Assembly (NCBI GenBank): GCA_021324885.1
Contig: JAJPIF010000025.1
Location: forward strand, 234,713-298,712
From: Pseudomonadota bacterium
Lineage (GTDB): Bacteria; Desulfobacterota; Binatia; Binatales; Binataceae
Length of the DNA: 64,000 nucleotides
Direction of reading: 5' to 3'
The notes under the pieces are model-generated. The model did no database searches, was not told the DNA's origin, and saw only the letters and a program-made list of their open reading frames with translations. The position numbers were made by a program, and so were the translations under genes. Positions 50,539 through 59,495 of the stretch are shown here, in pieces. Each line of letters opens with the position of its first letter. The stretch's first letter is position 1.

Positions 50539-51183
50539 TCAGCGGTGGCCCGCCAGAGGAATTGGTTCCCGGGTTTTGGCTGGTTTGATTCTTCCGCTCC
50601 TGTGCGTGGTGGGATGATAAAGAAAGACCGCGATCGGACCGATTACGAGGATCACCGTGATCAGCGACCGATGGAGCAGGCTGATGGCAACAAAGGTGGC
50701 CATCACGATCAGAAAATCGCGAATATGAACCAATTGCTTGTGGCCCAGTTGCAGGGCGACCGCGGTCAATAGCCCGACGGCGGCCGCAGCGACGCCGCCC
50801 AGAAAATGATTGACGGCGGGGTTCTGCCGGTTGCCCACGTAGAGCACCCCGGCGGTCATCACCACGATCGTACCCGGCAGCAAAATTGCGACCGCCGCAG
50901 CTAAAGCGCCCGCCGCGCCCCTGATGCGGTCGCCGATGATCACACTGAGATTGACCGCGATCAGGCCGGGCAAGGTCTGACCCACTTCGAGCGCGTCCAG
51001 GAACTCCTCATCGTCCATCCATTGCTCGCCGCGGACGACATATTCGCGTATGTAAGCCACGACGCCGCCGCCAAAGCTGATCGCTCCGATGGTCAGGAAG
51101 GTCTTGAACAGCGAAAACAAGCTGATCTGGTTTCGCGCGGCGACAACGTCCTGCCGCGGTCTGGCAACTTCACTCATCGGCAT
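50539..51183 (-). CDS. chrA: Chromate transporter, first half (ChrA N-terminal type)
   Basis: A 214-residue membrane protein with 'TIGAISFGGGVVAYIREYVV', 'LDALEVGQTLPGLIAVNLSV', then helices ('AAAVAILLPGTIVVMTAGVL', 'RSLITVILVIGPIAVFLY'). It is the partner of the 176-residue half; split CHR pairs of about 200 residues each are a known arrangement and act together in opposite membrane orientation. The Arg/Lys-rich tail is normal. It lies behind the glutamine synthetase gene (190 bp away) but after a terminator. Confidence 0.9.
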   Translation of the reverse strand: MPMSEVARPRQDVVAARNQISLFSLFKTFLTIGAISFGGGVVAYIREYVVRGEQWMDDEEFLDALEVGQTLPGLIAVNLSVIIGDRIRGAAGALAAAVAILLPGTIVVMTAGVLYVGNRQNPAVNHFLGGVAAAAVGLLTAVALQLGHKQLVHIRDFLIVMATFVAISLLHRSLITVILVIGPIAVFLYHPTTHRSGRIKPAKTREPIPLAGHR

Positions 51184-51303
51184 GAACCGGATTAAGTCGA
51201 GAAATCCTCACGGTAAAGCCCACTTGTACTAATTCATGGCGCAGACGGTCAATATCGCCCTCTTTTCTGCTCACGCTTTAGCCGGCTTGGAGTCAATTCG
51301 CGA

Positions 51304-51338
51304 CTAAAAAGGGCGGCGGATCGAAATCTCCGCCGCCC
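51304..51338 (-). terminator. Terminator after glutamine synthetase
   Basis: Stem GGGCGGCGGA / TCCGCCGCCC (10 bp, 8-base loop, 51311-51338). On the minus strand it is followed by TTTTTAG, so it ends glnA transcription 35 bp past its stop codon. Confidence 0.85.
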
Positions 51339-51372
51339 CTCGGTGTTAAGCCGCGATCGCCCCAATGCGGTT

Positions 51373-52785
51373 TCAGGCGTCGAAATACATCGCGAACTCG
51401 TACGGATGCGGACGCAAGCGCGTTTGGCTCACCTCGCGGTTCATCTTGTAGTCGATCCAGGTCTCGATCAGATCGGAGGTGAAAACATCCCCTTTGAGCA
51501 GGTATTCGTGGTCGCGCTTGAGGTTGTCCAGCGCCTCTTCCAGCGAAGCCGGCATGCTGGGCACGTCCGCCAGTTCAGCGGGCGTCAGGGCGTAGATGTC
51601 CTTGTCGAGCGGCTGACCGGGATCGAGCCGGCGCTGGATGCCATCAAGCCCGGCCATCAGCATCGCTGAGAACGCCAGGTAGGGATTGCAGGTCGGATCG
51701 GGGAAGCGCACCTCGATACGCTTGGCCTTGGGCGACGGCGAATACATCGGAATCCGGACCGACGCCGAGCGGTTGCGACTGGAGTAGGCGAGATTAATCG
51801 GGGCCTCGAATCCGGGCACCAGGCGACGGTACGAATTCGTCCCGGGGTTAGTGAAAGCGGCCAGTGACGGCGCGTGATGGAGGATGCCTGCGATGTAGTG
51901 CATCCCGAGTTCCGACATGCCCGCATAACCCGAACCGGCAAACAGCGGCGTGTCGCCCTTCCAGATGCTCTGATGGGTATGCATCCCCGAGCCGTTGTCG
52001 CCGAAAATCGGCTTGGGCATGAAGGTCACGGTCATTCCATGGCGCCTCGCCACGTTCTTGCAGATGTACTTGTACCAGGTCAGCCAGTCCGCCATCTTTA
52101 CCAGGCTTTGGAAGCGCATGTCGATTTCGGCCTGACCGGCGGTCGCCACTTCATGGTGCTGCTTTTCGACCCGGATGCCGACCTTCTCCATCTCCAGCAC
52201 CATCTCGCTGCGGATATCCTGCAGCGAATCGGTCGGCGGAACCGGGAAGTATCCCTCCTTGTAGCGCGGCTTGTAGCCGAGATTGTTGCCGTCCTTACCG
52301 CTGTTCCACACTCCTTCATCGGACTCGATAAAGTAGTAGCTGGAGTGCTGATTGGTATCGAAACGGATGCCGTTGAAGATGAAAAACTCCGGCTCGGGAC
52401 CGAAATAAGCGGTATCGCCGATGCCGGTAGATTTCAGGTAAGCCTCGGCCTTGCGCGCGACATTGCGCGGGTCGCGGCTGTAAGGCGCCCGGGTGATCGG
52501 GTCCTCGATATTGCAAAGCAGCGTCAGCGTCGTGTCCTTGGTGAAAGGATCGAGCGCGGCAGTATCGGGGTCAGGCACGACCAGCATGTCGCTGGATTCG
52601 ATCGACTGCCAACCACGGATCGATGAACCGTCAAAGCCCAGTCCCTCTTCGAACACCGCCTCATCCTTGAATTCGGAGACGGGCGTGGTGAAATGCTGCC
52701 AGGTGCCGATCAGGTCCATGAACTTGATGTCGACCATCACGACGTCCTTGTCTTTGATCATCTGAATGACTTGTTTAGGGGTCAT
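51373..52785 (-). CDS. glnA: Glutamine synthetase, type I
   Basis: A 470-residue GS-I subunit, the ATP-dependent ligase of glutamate and ammonia. Expected motifs are present: '[19 protein letters not shown]', '[15 protein letters not shown]' (metal site Glu), '[14 protein letters not shown]' (Asn/His loop), '[20 protein letters not shown]' and '[18 protein letters not shown]'. Residues '[14 protein letters not shown]' hold the adenylylation Tyr, so control by GlnE is likely. RBS AAGGAGGA lies 11 bases before the ATG. A terminator follows. Confidence 0.96.
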   Translation of the reverse strand: MTPKQVIQMIKDKDVVMVDIKFMDLIGTWQHFTTPVSEFKDEAVFEEGLGFDGSSIRGWQSIESSDMLVVPDPDTAALDPFTKDTTLTLLCNIEDPITRAPYSRDPRNVARKAEAYLKSTGIGDTAYFGPEPEFFIFNGIRFDTNQHSSYYFIESDEGVWNSGKDGNNLGYKPRYKEGYFPVPPTDSLQDIRSEMVLEMEKVGIRVEKQHHEVATAGQAEIDMRFQSLVKMADWLTWYKYICKNVARRHGMTVTFMPKPIFGDNGSGMHTHQSIWKGDTPLFAGSGYAGMSELGMHYIAGILHHAPSLAAFTNPGTNSYRRLVPGFEAPINLAYSSRNRSASVRIPMYSPSPKAKRIEVRFPDPTCNPYLAFSAMLMAGLDGIQRRLDPGQPLDKDIYALTPAELADVPSMPASLEEALDNLKRDHEYLLKGDVFTSDLIETWIDYKMNREVSQTRLRPHPYEFAMYFDA

Positions 52786-53082
52786 TAGAATAAAAATCCT
52801 CCTTGCCGCTCGCGGCTAGTTCTCATTGAATAGTTCTCACGGCTCCGTGGTATGGCCTTGGCGAACCAACGCTCTAAATCCAGTTGTCCGTTCCCGTTTG
52901 AGTCCAATAAAAGGCAGGCATAATACCGGGATAGTTCGCTTTTGCCATGAAACGGGCTGACAAAGCAATATGCCCGAAAAGCCGTCATCGTTCCTAGAGG
53001 CGGATGGCAATATTCCTTCGGTAAATTTTCAGGGCGGCGGACCAAACCGCCGCCCTGCCTGCTCCTCCCACTCCCCGCCAAC
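52786..53082 (-). other. Region between porin and glnA
   Basis: About 297 bases. On the minus strand, upstream of glnA, there is a TATTAT box near 52940 and the AAGGAGGA ribosome-binding site; I see no good -24/-12 site here, although glnA genes are often NtrC-regulated. The left boundary of the porin side carries a hairpin (53030-53057). Confidence 0.4.
53030..53057. terminator. GC-rich hairpin after the porin gene
   Basis: CAGGGCGGCGG-ACCAAA-CCGCCGCCCTG, an 11-bp stem, 26 bp past the porin stop codon. On the minus strand it is followed by AAAATTTACC, not a T tract, so it may be a weak or Rho-assisted terminator. Confidence 0.5.
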
Positions 53083-54606
53083 TTAGAATTGGTAGATAGC
53101 TGCGGCCAAAATCGTGTCCTGACCGGAATAGGTGTGCGAGGGCAGGAACACGCCGGGCGACACAGGGATCAGGGAATCGTCGCTGTAAAACGGATGCTGG
53201 TTGGAGGCGTCGTGGCGGTATTCGAGCCGCGCCAGCAGTCCGTTGACCAGCGGGATCTTGTAATTGATCGTCTGGGTGAATTCGAACAGGGTCTGACGCA
53301 GACCGGTTCGCACCCCCTCACCGTCGCGGAACCATTCAAACCGGCTGGCAAACTCAAGATTGTCGCTGAAGTCGTAAACGCCATAGGTGGCAAGGCCTTG
53401 CCAACTGGCCGCCCGGTTCCACGTTGACTGGCCGGTCAGCATGTTGCCATAGGAGTTGATGAACGGGGTGACCGCGATCGGTCCGCCTGATTCATTGGCG
53501 TACAGGTATTCGGCGATAAACTGCAGTCCCTTGACCGGCGTCTTCCAGGTCACGATCGGATCGAGCGCCAAACGCTTGGAGTTGCCATGGTTAGCCTGTT
53601 CAGGCCCGTAAATGCCGTTAAACAGCAGCGACAATGAATCCGTGGGCGTATAGGACAACTGCCATTCGCCGGATTTCCCGGAGTTGTTGTCCGACGGATC
53701 GTCCCACCCATTGTTGATACCCACGGTCACGCCGAATTTGTCCGTGAATGAGTATTGCGCGCGTAGCCCGGTGTGCGTGAATGGAATGCCAAAGCCGAAA
53801 ATATAACTGTGCGTCTCGTTGAAGTTGACGTTGTTGTAAACCGGGATAACCTCCTCGCCCAGCAGGGTCACGAATTTGCCAGCCTCCAGGTTGATCCCCT
53901 TGCCTACCGGAACCGTATAGGTGAGATAGGCCTGCGTCGGATCGAACTCCTGGGTGCTCTGCGGCGTAAGCGAGTTCGAGTAATGGGTCGAGGCGAACAG
54001 CACCTCGGCGGTCTTGCCGAAGTTCAGGTCGGTAACGAAGCCGACGCCGCCCTCGACCGTGCGATCGATGTGCAGATTCAATTGTTGCAGGTTAAAGCTG
54101 TTAGCGTCGACATCGAACGTGCGAAGCTGATTGACGCTGCCGGAGCTGCTCAGTATCGGCGTGGTGTTGGGTTGGTTGAAGTTATACTCGTAGGTCGCAT
54201 CGACCAGGCCATGAATATGCACGCCCAGGGTGTCAGCCAAAGTCTTGCGGACGTCGCCTAACTGCTGCTCGACCAGAGCAACGTGCTGGCCAATCGTCTT
54301 GGGGGCGGCGTTGGCCGCCGGCGGGGCGACCACTATAGCCTGCTGAATCTGCTTGACCTCGGTGCTGGTCTGGGCGCTTTGCGCACGCAGGTTGGTAACC
54401 TCGCCCGACAACTCGTCAACCGAGCGGCCCACCGGCGCCGTGGTCGTGGTCGTGGTGGTCCTGACTCGGTGCCGGCGCCGGGCCCGTCGTGCCAACACCG
54501 TCGACCCTCCGTCCTCGGCTCTAATCAGGCCGACGCCGGCCAACATAAGCACGGCCGTGGTCAAGCCGAGCACCATCTTGAACCGGTTGCTTTTGATCCT
54601 CGTCAC
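53083..54606 (-). CDS. Bbp2/OmpL-like outer-membrane porin
   Basis: A 507-residue beta-barrel protein. A signal peptide ('VLGLTTAVLMLAGVGLIRAE') is followed by a basic, Thr-rich linker, a short coiled-coil segment (about 75-125) and a long strand-rich barrel beginning 'GVHIHGLVDATYEYNFNQPN', with 'LNLHIDRTVEGGVGFVTDLN' and ending 'AAIYQF' (C-terminal Phe). This fits putative beta-barrel porin-2. GTG 54606 follows GGAGAGGGAGTA; the open frame to 54678 is not used. Its place after glnA's operon partner region suggests nutrient uptake, but this is weak. Confidence 0.85.
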   Translation of the reverse strand: MTRIKSNRFKMVLGLTTAVLMLAGVGLIRAEDGGSTVLARRARRRHRVRTTTTTTTAPVGRSVDELSGEVTNLRAQSAQTSTEVKQIQQAIVVAPPAANAAPKTIGQHVALVEQQLGDVRKTLADTLGVHIHGLVDATYEYNFNQPNTTPILSSSGSVNQLRTFDVDANSFNLQQLNLHIDRTVEGGVGFVTDLNFGKTAEVLFASTHYSNSLTPQSTQEFDPTQAYLTYTVPVGKGINLEAGKFVTLLGEEVIPVYNNVNFNETHSYIFGFGIPFTHTGLRAQYSFTDKFGVTVGINNGWDDPSDNNSGKSGEWQLSYTPTDSLSLLFNGIYGPEQANHGNSKRLALDPIVTWKTPVKGLQFIAEYLYANESGGPIAVTPFINSYGNMLTGQSTWNRAASWQGLATYGVYDFSDNLEFASRFEWFRDGEGVRTGLRQTLFEFTQTINYKIPLVNGLLARLEYRHDASNQHPFYSDDSLIPVSPGVFLPSHTYSGQDTILAAAIYQF

Positions 54607-54892
54607 TACTCCCTCTCCTTCCGGGTCCGTTAATGAAGCTGAAAATGGATTCCGCCGGGCACGGCCCCTCAAACCCACAGCGGTCTGGCCCTACTCACAA
54701 GAAATGTACCGCTGCAAACTGGCGGAAATACATCGTTAATAGGCGAAGTTTCAGGCTGGAGCCCTTCTGGATGCCCAATTGCCGGGCAATTGCCACCGGA
54801 TAAGGCAAGCCCAGAGAGCTTTTCCGTATCGCCTGTCCTTGCCTGAAGCTGCCGCAGGCTCATAGCATCTGCGCTAGCGGAGGAAAAAATCG

Positions 54893-56059
54893 ATGGACTT
54901 CGAGTTAAGCCCAGCTCAGGAAGAAATCGTGCGTCAGGTTCGCGCCCTATGCGCCCGCTTCCCCGACGAGTACTGGCGCGACAAGGATTCCTCCCACGAG
55001 TTCCCCCACGAGTTCCATCACGCTGTCGCGCAGGCGGGTTATCTCGGTATCGCGATTCCCGAGCAGTACGGCGGCAGTGGGCTCGGAATCACCGAAGCCG
55101 CGCTGTTGATGCGGGAAGTGGCGGCCTCGGGCGGCGCGATGAACGCGGCCAGCGCTATCCATCTGACGATCTTCGGGATGGGCCCTGTGATCCACCATGG
55201 CAGCGAAGAACTCAAGCAGCGCTGCCTGCCCGCAATCGCGCGCGGGCAAATCCATTGCTCCTTCGCAGTCACCGAACCGGACGCCGGCAATGACATCACG
55301 CATATCAAGACCGCTGCGCGGCGCCAGGGCGATTATTACGTGATCAATGGCCGCAAGGTCTTTACCACTAAAGCGCGCGAAGCGGACAAAGTCCTCCTGC
55401 TCACCCGCACCACGCCAATTGAAGAAGTTTCGAAGAAAACCGCCGGCATGAGTCTGTTCCTGGCCGATCTCGATCGCGAGGCAGTCGAGGTACGTGAACT
55501 GAAAAAAATGGGACGCCATGCGGTCGACACCAACCTGCTGTTTATCGACAATCTGCGGGTTCCCGCCACCGACCTCGTGGGCGAAGAGGGACGCGGATTT
55601 CATTACCTGCTCGACGGCCTCAATCCCGAACGGATTTTGGTGGCCGCCGAAGCCATCGGGATCGGACGCGCCGCCCTCAGCCGCGCCGTCGCCTACGCCA
55701 AAGAGCGCGTGGTGTTCGGCCGTCCAATCGGCCGCAACCAGGCGATTGCCCATCCGTTGGCCGACTGCTACGCCAAACTGGAAGCCGCCGAGATGCTGAC
55801 GATGAAGGCGGCATGGCTCTTCGACGCCCGCAAGCCCTGCGGCGCCGAAGCCAACATGGCCAAGTTGCGGGCCGCCGAAGCCTGCTTCGAGGCTTGCGAC
55901 CGCGCTGTGCAGACTTTGGGCGGTTATGGGTACATGTTCGAGTACGACGTCGAGCGTTATTTTCGGGAGTGCCGGATGCTGAAGATCGCGCCGGTTTCAC
56001 AGGAGATGGTGCTTAACTACATCAGCGAACACGTGCTGGGGCTGCCGCGTTCATATTAA
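54893..56059 (+). CDS. Acyl-CoA dehydrogenase
   Basis: A 388-residue acyl-CoA dehydrogenase with all family blocks: 'MDFELSPAQEEIVRQVRALC', 'AGYLGIAIPEQYGGSGLGIT', 'CSFAVTEPDAGNDITHIKTA' (FAD/substrate loop), 'NLLFIDNLRVPATDLVGEEG', 'RVVFGRPIGRNQAIAHPLAD', 'TLGGYGYMFEYDVERYFREC'. It oxidises acyl-CoA to 2-enoyl-CoA and passes electrons to ETF. RBS GGAGGAAAA. It is better conserved than the copy at 35126. No obvious partner gene adjoins it. Confidence 0.94.
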   Translation: MDFELSPAQEEIVRQVRALCARFPDEYWRDKDSSHEFPHEFHHAVAQAGYLGIAIPEQYGGSGLGITEAALLMREVAASGGAMNAASAIHLTIFGMGPVIHHGSEELKQRCLPAIARGQIHCSFAVTEPDAGNDITHIKTAARRQGDYYVINGRKVFTTKAREADKVLLLTRTTPIEEVSKKTAGMSLFLADLDREAVEVRELKKMGRHAVDTNLLFIDNLRVPATDLVGEEGRGFHYLLDGLNPERILVAAEAIGIGRAALSRAVAYAKERVVFGRPIGRNQAIAHPLADCYAKLEAAEMLTMKAAWLFDARKPCGAEANMAKLRAAEACFEACDRAVQTLGGYGYMFEYDVERYFRECRMLKIAPVSQEMVLNYISEHVLGLPRSY

Positions 56060-56078
56060 ACTTGCAGATCGCTCGGCC

Positions 56079-56432
56079 ATGCGGCGCGCCACGCTAATTT
56101 TACTTGTCGTTTCATTAGGCTTTTGCATCTTCGTCTTTTATTCGCTGCTCCATCTGGAACCGCTTGAGATAAAGGGCGACCACCTCCTGCGCATGGGCAA
56201 CCTGGTGGTGGTGAGCGGCAGAGTTATCAACAGCAGCTCACGGGCGCAGACCGCCGCCTTGAAAGTGCAGCTATATGACCGTGCGGGACACCGGCTGGCA
56301 GCCCAGGAGGTGGCGCTGGGGAGGCTGGCGCCCGGCCAGAGCGTTGCGTTCAGCTCGCGCCCGATTGACGCCTCGGCGGCGGAAAACTTTACCATACAGG
56401 TAGATCATGGAACCAACATGTATGGTAATTGA
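56079..56432 (+). CDS. Small membrane-anchored FxLYD-like protein
   Basis: A 117-residue protein: N-terminal transmembrane helix (about 4-24, 'ATLILLVVSLGFCIFVFYSL'), then an Ig-like beta domain ('MGNLVVVSGRVINSSSRAQT', 'LKVQLYDRAGHRLAAQEVAL', 'LAPGQSVAFSSR') resembling FxLYD/DUF3426 domains. Such domains sit at the cell surface of membrane anchors; function unknown. It begins 19 bp after the acyl-CoA dehydrogenase and may be cotranscribed. Confidence 0.72.
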   Translation: MRRATLILLVVSLGFCIFVFYSLLHLEPLEIKGDHLLRMGNLVVVSGRVINSSSRAQTAALKVQLYDRAGHRLAAQEVALGRLAPGQSVAFSSRPIDASAAENFTIQVDHGTNMYGN

Positions 56433-56476
56433 ATTTTTTCAGCCCTCGCGCGTCGAACATTTCAGACCGTATTGAT

Positions 56477-56489
56477 TGACAGACTGTCA
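56477..56489. promoter_or_regulatory. TGACA-GAC-TGTCA dyad upstream of the XRE regulator
   Basis: A perfect 5-bp inverted repeat with 3-base spacer overlapping a TTGACA hexamer (56476-56481), about 145 bp before the regulator gene at 56633. Small dyads like this are bound by XRE-type dimers, so autoregulation is possible. Confidence 0.35.
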
Positions 56490-56632
56490 GGCTTTTTAAC
56501 CGCCTTTCAGTTGCCATCCAGTTGATCGAATGGTAAAAAAAACGAATTAAGAAAAATTTCCTGCACCGCCAGAAGCGTTCGGACGGAGCGCCCGAGTCTC
56601 TTTGGGACGTTCTTGCGGCAGGGGGAGCAATC

Positions 56633-57070
56633 ATGGCGAAGGCAAAGACCCGAAGCTTCGGACAAGTGATCCGCGATCGGCGCCGGCAACTCGACCTCAC
56701 CCAGGAGGAAGTTGCCCGCCGCATCAACACCTCAACGCCGTATATCGGCCATCTGGAATCCGGTAAGCGGCATCCGTCCGAGAAAATCGTAACCAAGCTG
56801 GCTGATGTGCTCGGGCTGGACCGCCGTGAGACCTTTTTTCTGGCCAATCCAGGCGCCAAGGAACTGCTTTCCACGTCGTCCCAGCGCACCGGTGGTTCGA
56901 CCGCTTCGGCGTGGGAGGAGTTCCGCAAGGACGAGCGCCTGCGCCGCATCCACAGCATCACCGACGAAGAAATGGATATGCTTTCGCATGTGGCGCTGAT
57001 GGGCGATGTGCGAAGCTCGCGCGACTTCGTGTACATCCTCAATACCATCCGCCAGGCCCTCGGACGTTAA
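56633..57070 (+). CDS. XRE-family transcriptional regulator
   Basis: A 145-residue protein with an N-terminal helix-turn-helix_XRE domain (residues 8-65: 'FGQVIRDRRRQLDLTQEEVA', 'RINTSTPYIGHLESGKRHPS', 'IVTKLADVLGLDRRETFFLA') and a C-terminal helical region ('ERLRRIHSITDEEMDMLSHV'). It is likely a dimeric repressor or regulator. Nearby targets are not evident. RBS GGGGGAGC; gene stands alone and converges with the flavoprotein gene. Confidence 0.9.
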   Translation: MAKAKTRSFGQVIRDRRRQLDLTQEEVARRINTSTPYIGHLESGKRHPSEKIVTKLADVLGLDRRETFFLANPGAKELLSTSSQRTGGSTASAWEEFRKDERLRRIHSITDEEMDMLSHVALMGDVRSSRDFVYILNTIRQALGR

Positions 57071-57092
57071 CGCCAGCCGCGCCGAAGATTGC

Positions 57093-57123
57093 GCCGGGGC
57101 GGCGGAAAATCCGCCGCCCCGGC
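57093..57123. terminator. Strong GC-rich hairpin between convergent genes
   Basis: GCCGGGGCGGCGGA-AAA-TCCGCCGCCCCGGC, a perfect 14-bp stem with a 3-base loop, 22 bp past the regulator stop codon. No T tract follows on the plus strand, so it is a hairpin that may work with Rho. Confidence 0.65.
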
Positions 57124-57216
57124 TATCGCTTTCAGCAACGTCTTTGCGGCGGATGAAGTGCGGAATCAAATCAATGCGTGACGTCGGGGGAGGCGTCTTT
57201 CCCTGCTTGCCGCCGG

Positions 57217-58737
57217 TTAACGCGTCCACGCCAGCCAGCGCCGCAGGATTGCGCCGATTCGCGGCGTGAGCCGCGTACGGTTGTAGGCGTCGGCGATTTT
57301 CCTGATGGCTTCGGCCTGCGTCGGATATGGGTGGATCGTGGCGGCAATAGTTCCCAAACCCAGGTTCGCCACCATCGCCAGTGTCAGTTCCGAAATCATG
57401 TCGCCCGCGTGACGCGCGACTATGGTTGCACCGGCAATCCGGCCATCGCGCCGAACGTGGATTTTCACAAATCCTTCCGTTTCCCCGTCGATCACGGCGC
57501 GATCGACCTCGGCCATCGGCTGGACAAAGGTTCTCGCGCCGATCTCGCGCGCCTGCTCTTCAGATATCCCAACCTGGGCAATCTCCGGATCGGTGTAGGT
57601 GCACCATGGAATGGTCAGGGCGCTGGCCCGCTGGCGCCCTGCAAACAGCGCGTTGCGAATCACGATACGCGCGGTGGCGTCCGCGACGTGGGTAAACCGG
57701 TAGCGCGAAGCGATATCGCCGGCCGCGTAAATCCGCGGATTAGTGGTCTGCAACCGGTCGTTGACGATTACGCCTTTGGCGCGATCGTACTTCACACCGG
57801 CGGCTTCCAGATTAAGTCCCTCCACCACAGGAACCCTGCCAGCCGCCACCAATATCGCTTCCCCTTCGATCTCGCGCGCGCCACCGCCGATTCCCAGACG
57901 TACGCGCCTTATGGAGCCATCCAGACCGGCGCTTTCGATTAGAGCACTTTCACAAATCTCGACACCCTGGCGCGCCAGCGCGTTCCTGACGATGGCCGCC
58001 GCGTCGCGGTCCTCTACATTAAGTATGGTTGGGGCCATTTCCAGGATCGTGACGCGCGCGCCAAAACGCGCGAAAGCCTGCGCCAGTTCGCATCCTACCG
58101 CTCCGCCGCCGACCACGATCAGCCGCCGCGGCAATTCGGTCAGCGAGAACACCGATTCGTTAGTCAGGTATCCCGCCTCTTCGAGCCCGGCAATGGACGG
58201 TACGGCGGGGCGCGTGCCGGTAGCGATCGCGGCGCGGGCGAAGCGCAATTTGCGGCCGTCCACTTCGACTAAGTCGGGGCCCCCAAACCGGCCTTCGCCG
58301 AAAAAGACGTCCACGCCCATCGCGCGGTAGCGCGCCGCCGAATCCTTCGCGCTCAACTCGGCGCGAATGCGCCGTATCCGTTCCATCGCGGCGGCGAAAT
58401 CAGTCTGCCCTCCCGTTGCTGCCGCCGCGCTCAATCGCGACGCGCCGGGCGCGTCAGCCAGCGCACGCGCCGAACGCAGCAACGCCTTGGACGGAACGCA
58501 ACCGGCATTGAGACAATCGCCACCCATGAACTCCCGCTCGACCAGCGCCACCTTCGCGCCCAATCCCGCCGCGCCGGCCGCGATGATCAGGCCGGCCGTG
58601 CCCGCGCCGATCACGACCATGTTGTAGCGCGGCGCCGGCTGCGGGTTTACCCAGTCCCCCGGATGCACATTACCGAGCAGCTTTTGGTTGTGGATGTCGG
58701 CGGGCGTGATCGACAGCGGCGCGGCGGAGGGGGTCAC
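57217..58737 (-). CDS. FAD-dependent pyridine nucleotide-disulfide oxidoreductase (MerA-like)
   Basis: A 506-residue disulfide reductase. After about 35 residues comes the FAD loop 'MVVIGAGTAGLIIAAGAAGL', the redox pair 'GGDCLNAGCVPSKALLRSAR' (C-x4-C), the NAD loop 'RLIVVGGGAVGCELAQAFAR', 'RIYAAGDIASRYRFTHVADA' and the C-terminal dimerisation domain ending 'IGAILRRWLAWTR'. It resembles mercuric reductase but has no N-terminal metal-binding domain and no C-terminal Cys pair, so Hg(II) reduction is doubtful. Overlaps the TVP38 gene by 4 bp. Confidence 0.92.
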   Translation of the reverse strand: MTPSAAPLSITPADIHNQKLLGNVHPGDWVNPQPAPRYNMVVIGAGTAGLIIAAGAAGLGAKVALVEREFMGGDCLNAGCVPSKALLRSARALADAPGASRLSAAAATGGQTDFAAAMERIRRIRAELSAKDSAARYRAMGVDVFFGEGRFGGPDLVEVDGRKLRFARAAIATGTRPAVPSIAGLEEAGYLTNESVFSLTELPRRLIVVGGGAVGCELAQAFARFGARVTILEMAPTILNVEDRDAAAIVRNALARQGVEICESALIESAGLDGSIRRVRLGIGGGAREIEGEAILVAAGRVPVVEGLNLEAAGVKYDRAKGVIVNDRLQTTNPRIYAAGDIASRYRFTHVADATARIVIRNALFAGRQRASALTIPWCTYTDPEIAQVGISEEQAREIGARTFVQPMAEVDRAVIDGETEGFVKIHVRRDGRIAGATIVARHAGDMISELTLAMVANLGLGTIAATIHPYPTQAEAIRKIADAYNRTRLTPRIGAILRRWLAWTR

Positions 58738-59492
58738 GTGCGCTCTCCTTCACCGCTGGTCCGCTCGCGCAGCGCGCGGCCGGCCACGTAAGTGACGTAA
58801 ACCGCAAGCGCAACCGAAGCGGCGAAACCTGCGACCTCAAACGCCCAATGAGCCGCGCCGCGCGGGACCCGGCGGCTGCCGATCAGGGCGACGTCGCCCG
58901 CCAGCGAACCCAGATACACGTACATGATGATGCCCGGGAGCATCCCCGCCCAGGTGGCGAAGAAATAATCGCGCAACGAAATGTCGGTGAGGCCAAAGGC
59001 GTAATTGAGCAGGTTGAAGGGGAAAAACGGCGACAGCCGCGCCAGCCCCACGATCTTCCAGCCCTCGCGCGCCACCGCGCGGTCGATCGCCCGAAACCTC
59101 GCGTCGCCCTGAAGCTTGCCGGCGATCCAGTCGCGCGCGATATAGCGGCCCACCAGGAAAGCGGCGGTGGCGCCAAGCGTGGCCCCGATCGAAACATAGA
59201 TCGATCCCGCCAGCAGCCCGAACACGGTTCCCGCGCCAATACTCAGAATCACACCCGGGAAGAACAGGACGGGCGCGATGGTGTAGATACCTATGAAGAT
59301 TAGCGGTCCCGCCGGTCCCAATCCCGCAATCCAGTGCAGCAGGTTTCTCAGCAGGTCCTCCGCGACCAACAGCTTCAGCGCCACGTAGGCGAGAAAAACC
59401 GCGGCGGCAAGCACCAGATTGCCGCGCAGAAAACGCCGCAAGCCCCGCCGCGGCCCAGCCGCTGTCCCCGTCAGCACAGTGGAATCGGTCAA
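58734..59492 (-). CDS. TVP38/TMEM64 family membrane protein
   Basis: A 252-residue VTT-domain (SNARE-associated Golgi-type) membrane protein with about six helices; signatures 'FIGIYTIAPVLFFPGVILSI', 'GAGTVFGLLAGSIYVSIGAT', 'LVGRYIARDWIAGKLQGDAR', 'VGLARLSPFFPFNLLNYAFG', 'DYFFATWAGMLPGIIMYVYL'. It shares the re-entrant loop fold with DedA. A TTG start at 59492 has AAGGACGG in front. Its stop overlaps the GTG of the MerA-like gene (GTGA), a pairing seen repeatedly in bacteria, which suggests they act together. Confidence 0.9.
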   Translation of the reverse strand: MTDSTVLTGTAAGPRRGLRRFLRGNLVLAAAVFLAYVALKLLVAEDLLRNLLHWIAGLGPAGPLIFIGIYTIAPVLFFPGVILSIGAGTVFGLLAGSIYVSIGATLGATAAFLVGRYIARDWIAGKLQGDARFRAIDRAVAREGWKIVGLARLSPFFPFNLLNYAFGLTDISLRDYFFATWAGMLPGIIMYVYLGSLAGDVALIGSRRVPRGAAHWAFEVAGFAASVALAVYVTYVAGRALRERTSGEGERT

Positions 59493-59495
59493 GCG

